7,860 bases of DNA from contig QMOC01000103.1 in the NCBI GenBank assembly GCA_003648085.1, positions 1 to 7,860 of the forward strand, read 5' to 3'. This document shows positions 6,208 to 7,860 of this stretch, piece by piece. Within the stretch, counting starts at the first letter, position 1; the number at the start of each line of letters is the position of its first letter. The DNA is from Chloroflexota bacterium (GTDB taxonomy: Bacteria; Chloroflexota; Anaerolineae; B4-G1). The notes beneath the pieces were generated by a model. That model was not told the origin of the DNA and made no database searches. It worked only from the letters and a program-made list of their open reading frames with translations. The position numbers and the translations under genes are program-made.

Positions 6208-7341
6208 ATGGACGGCTGGCTGGAGGTACACGACAGCACAGAGCAGACGATCAACCGCCTGCTGGAGACGTTGCTGACCAGCGGTGTCGTGGATGGGCTG
6301 CTGGTGCCGCTGCGAACGCCTGATGGCCGCAACGCGGTGCCCACGCTGGTGCGCGACCCCGCCTTGCTGGAACGGGCTGCGCCATTGGCCCCGGTCCTGC
6401 CGGTCAACGGCGCGACGGTCCTGGGGCGGATCACCGCCACCGGTGCGCCGGGCCGCGTGGGGGCCGTCCTGCGCAACTGCGAACTCCGCACGGCGGTCGA
6501 ACTCTCCAAAGTACAGCAGGTGCTGCTCGACGACGTGCTTCTCATCGGGATGGACTGCCTGGGGGCCTACGGCGTGGAGGATTACGCCCGTCTGGTCGAG
6601 GAGGGCCTGGATGCGGTGACCCCGGCACTGATGGCGGCCCGTGAGGGAGGGGTCGAGCCGCTGCCGGGCTATGCCTTTCGTCCTGCCTGCACGATGTGTG
6701 AGCGTCCCATCCCCGGCGTGGGCGAAAGTTACGCCCCCCACATCGCTATTGGTCTGCTGGGAGTGCCGAACGACGAGCGGCTGTGGGTCTCGTTGCGCGA
6801 CGAGGAACTGGGGGAAGCGTTGGGGTTAGAGCCGGCCGAGGAGCCTGCCGGTCGCATCGAGGCGGTACGGGCCCTCGTTGCCGCCCGCACCGCCGAGCGG
6901 GACCGCCGTTTCGCCGCCTTCCACGAGCGCGTGCACGACGCCTCCTCACTCCTGGCGGAGTTCGCCACCTGCATCCTCTGTCAGAACTGCATGCGCGTCT
7001 GCCCCATCTGCTACTGCAAGGAGTGCATCTTCCGCACCGACGTCTTCGACCATCCCTCGGCCCGTTACTGGGATTGGGCCGCACGCAAGGGAGGGGTGCG
7101 GCTGCCGTCGGACACGCTCCTCTTCCACGTCACCCGCATGCTCCATATGGCCCACGCCTGTGTGGGGTGCGGGATGTGCAGCGATGCTTGTCCGTCCGGC
7201 ATCCCCGTAGCCGACATCTTCCGCACCGTCGGACGGGCCGTGCAGGCGCGCTTCGGCTACGTACCCGGGCGCGACCCGGCCGAGGAAATGGTCATCGCTA
7301 CTTTCCGCGAGGATGAACTGAGGGAGTTAGGGGAGAGGTAG
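6208..7341 (+). CDS. FdhB/FrhB-type iron-sulfur flavoprotein with C-terminal ferredoxin domain (Hdr-linked)
   Basis: A 377-residue protein of the coenzyme F420 hydrogenase / formate dehydrogenase beta-subunit superfamily. The N-terminal half has the family's layout, ending in RPACTMC (C161, C164), the position where FrhB and FdhB place cluster ligands ahead of an IxIGLLG stretch. A helical linker leads to a cysteine-rich C-terminal module: C255, C258, C261 and C265, then C268, C270 and C273 in CPICYCKEC, then after about 45 residues C318, C321, C324 and C328 (CVGCGMCSDACP). Fusions of this kind occur in bacteria beside hdrA and mvhD and are often named formate dehydrogenase beta subunit. Its likely role is to take electrons from a donor dehydrogenase or cofactor and hand them to MvhD-HdrA. 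There is no CCG domain, so it is not HdrB. The ATG follows GGAG at 6196-6199, 8 bases upstream. F420, NADH or another donor cannot be told from the sequence. Confidence 0.85.
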   Translation: MDGWLEVHDSTEQTINRLLETLLTSGVVDGLLVPLRTPDGRNAVPTLVRDPALLERAAPLAPVLPVNGATVLGRITATGAPGRVGAVLRNCELRTAVELSKVQQVLLDDVLLIGMDCLGAYGVEDYARLVEEGLDAVTPALMAAREGGVEPLPGYAFRPACTMCERPIPGVGESYAPHIAIGLLGVPNDERLWVSLRDEELGEALGLEPAEEPAGRIEAVRALVAARTAERDRRFAAFHERVHDASSLLAEFATCILCQNCMRVCPICYCKECIFRTDVFDHPSARYWDWAARKGGVRLPSDTLLFHVTRMLHMAHACVGCGMCSDACPSGIPVADIFRTVGRAVQARFGYVPGRDPAEEMVIATFREDELRELGER

Positions 7342-7343
7342 TG

Positions 7344-7372
7344 TTGTCGGTGGAGATGAAGCATGGTATAAT
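7344..7372 (+). promoter_or_regulatory. Sigma-70-type promoter with extended -10, upstream of the DUF433 gene (right arm)
   Basis: A perfect TATAAT at 7367-7372 is preceded by TG plus one base (7364-7366), an extended -10 element. A TTGTCG at 7344-7349 matches the -35 consensus at four of six positions with a 17-base spacer. It starts three bases after the stop of the FdhB-like gene and is A+T-richer than its surroundings. Transcription would begin near 7379-7380, giving a leader of about 60 bases. It implies that the DUF433 gene is expressed separately from the hdr-type operon. Confidence 0.75.
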
Positions 7373-7409
7373 TTGAATCAGCAACCGTTCTCGTGCCAGA
7401 CCTGATGTT

Positions 7410-7432
7410 GGATCTGGGGACAGATCCGGGAG
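7410..7432 (+). promoter_or_regulatory. Hairpin with GGGA tetraloop abutting the ribosome binding site of the DUF433 gene (right arm)
   Basis: Bases 7410-7416 (GGATCTG) and 7421-7427 (CAGATCC) form a perfect 7-bp stem closed by GGGA, a GNRA-type tetraloop. The stem ends directly against the Shine-Dalgarno GGGAG (7428-7432), which lies 8 bases before the ATG at 7441. As DNA the same sequence is a 7-bp dyad downstream of the promoter and could be an operator for an autoregulating antitoxin. As RNA it could modulate ribosome access. The structure is visible; either function is inferred. Confidence 0.6.
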
Positions 7433-7440
7433 ATAAGGCG

Positions 7441-7767
7441 ATGAAACTGGAGGACTACTTCGATTTTCTCGCGCCCAATGACATTCGCTTGAAGGGGCAC
7501 CGCATTGGCGTTGAGACCATTCTCTTCGACTATCTGGAGCAAGGATTGAGCGCCGAAGAGATCGCCCTGCGCTATCCGACCCTCTCGCTGGAGCAGATTC
7601 ACGCCACCCTCGCCTACTACTGGCGTCATCAGGCAGAAATGGACGCTTACCTGCAGGCCGCCCGAGAGCATGAGGAACGTATGATTCGTGAACAGGAGCG
7701 CCATCCATCTCCGGCGGTTCGACGCTTGTATCAACTAATCCAGCATCACGCGGCCACCGCCTTATGA
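7441..7767 (+). CDS. DUF433 domain protein, probable antitoxin-type DNA-binding protein
   Basis: A 108-residue protein whose first 75 or so residues are a clear DUF433 domain: LEDYFDFLAPNDIRLKG, RIGVETILFDYLEQGLSAEEIALRYP, then SLEQIHATLAYYW. DUF433 proteins are small helix-turn-helix-like proteins, often the antitoxin partner of PIN-like (DUF5615) toxins. The charged C-terminal tail (about 80-108) makes it longer than the usual 75-85 residues. ATG 7441 is preferred: it has GGGAG at 7428-7432 and begins exactly where the domain does. A GTG at 7393 would add 16 residues containing the hairpin sequence and has no ribosome site. It has its own promoter. Its base composition looks less GC-rich than the operon before it, which fits an accessory gene. 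No complete toxin follows before the window ends. Confidence 0.85.
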   Translation: MKLEDYFDFLAPNDIRLKGHRIGVETILFDYLEQGLSAEEIALRYPTLSLEQIHATLAYYWRHQAEMDAYLQAAREHEERMIREQERHPSPAVRRLYQLIQHHAATAL

Positions 7768-7853
7768 GCCAACCCTGCTTCCTGTTGGATATTCCTTACC
7801 TTATGATAAACCCGAAACAGCCGGCCCGGCCGAGGTATGTGTCCCGGCGGTGA
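7764..7853 (+). CDS. 29-codon open frame overlapping the DUF433 stop; possible truncated toxin remnant
   Basis: An ATG at 7764-7766 overlaps the TGA of the DUF433 gene in an ATGA arrangement and opens a 29-residue frame starting MSQPCFLLDIPYLM and ending in a basic RPRYVSRR before TGA at 7851-7853. Toxin genes of the DUF5615 class usually sit here and begin with a short strand ending LLDE. This frame has FLLD but then isoleucine, and stops early. It could be a toxin fragment, a frameshifted start or chance. There is no independent ribosome site. Confidence is low. Confidence 0.25.
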   Translation: MSQPCFLLDIPYLMINPKQPARPRYVSRR

Positions 7854-7860
7854 GGGTAGA

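Larger units (their letters stand above)
1..7860. repeat. Perfect zero-spacer inverted repeat spanning the entire window (two 3,930-bp arms)
   Basis: The last bases of the window are the exact reverse complement of the first. The same holds at every place I compared: the tandem repeats, all gene starts and stops, the promoter and the intergenic regions. Each open frame has a mirror partner of identical protein sequence at coordinates x and 7861-x. The axis lies between 3930 and 3931. Long perfect palindromes without a spacer are unstable in bacteria, because they extrude cruciforms and are cut by SbcCD. The axis also falls exactly at the middle of the window. Both facts favour an assembly or amplification fold-back over a natural structure. 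The gene content of one arm is trustworthy; the junction between arms is not. Confidence 0.98.

Noticed and set aside
6208..7341. HdrB or HdrC identity for the third gene
   Set aside because: There is no CCG-type cysteine repeat of HdrB, and the protein is far longer than HdrC, with an FdhB/FrhB-like N-terminal half.
7393..7440. GTG start extending the DUF433 protein by 16 residues
   Set aside because: The added residues translate the leader hairpin and ribosome site, and no Shine-Dalgarno precedes the GTG.
7769..7788. Terminator hairpin after the DUF433 gene (CCAAC ... GTTGG, mirrored at 73-92)
   Set aside because: The stem is only 5 bp with a 10-base loop and no T-run follows.
1..7860. 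Two real divergent copies of an hdr operon and two DUF433 genes
   Set aside because: Exact identity down to repeat copy number, no spacer and a centred axis make independent gene copies improbable.

Overview
The whole window is one exact inverted repeat. Bases 1-3930 are the reverse complement of bases 3931-7860, with no spacer and no difference that I could find, and position x pairs with 7861-x. There are therefore only 3,930 bases of independent sequence, and every gene appears twice in mirror image. The symmetry axis sits exactly at the midpoint. That is what a contig looks like when an assembler or an amplification fold-back has traversed one fragment out and back. I regard an artefact as the most likely explanation. 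A real inverted duplication or a covalently closed hairpin end is the less likely alternative.

Layout of the unique arm, read on the right half (+ strand): a GC-only axis (3922-3939); an array of thirteen 8-bp units (3956-4059) running directly into an HdrA-like flavin/iron-sulfur protein (frame open to 5768); an MvhD/FlpD-family [2Fe-2S] protein (5784-6206); an FdhB/FrhB-type iron-sulfur flavoprotein with a C-terminal ferredoxin-like double cluster (6208-7341); a short intergenic region with a good extended -10 promoter and a hairpin touching the ribosome binding site; a DUF433 protein of the kind that serves as an antitoxin (7441-7767); and a 29-codon open frame overlapping its stop (7764-7853). 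The left half repeats this on the minus strand: DUF433 94-420, FdhB-like 520-1653, MvhD 1655-2077, HdrA 2093-3907. No stretch over 300 bases lacks a gene.

The hdrA-mvhD-fdhB-like genes are tightly packed (gaps of 15 and 1 bases) and read as one operon. By family knowledge they form a soluble electron-transfer module. The FdhB-like subunit would pass electrons through its 4Fe-4S clusters to the MvhD [2Fe-2S] protein and on to the FAD of HdrA, the site of electron bifurcation or confurcation in characterised Hdr complexes. No HdrB, HdrC, hydrogenase or formate dehydrogenase catalytic subunit is present, so the external partners are unknown.

The organism looks like a GC-rich anaerobic bacterium. 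The bacterial-type short HdrA, the DUF433 gene and the short GC-rich tandem repeats would suit a Chloroflexota (Anaerolineae-like) genome recovered from a metagenome or single cell. That taxonomic guess is an inference of low to moderate confidence.
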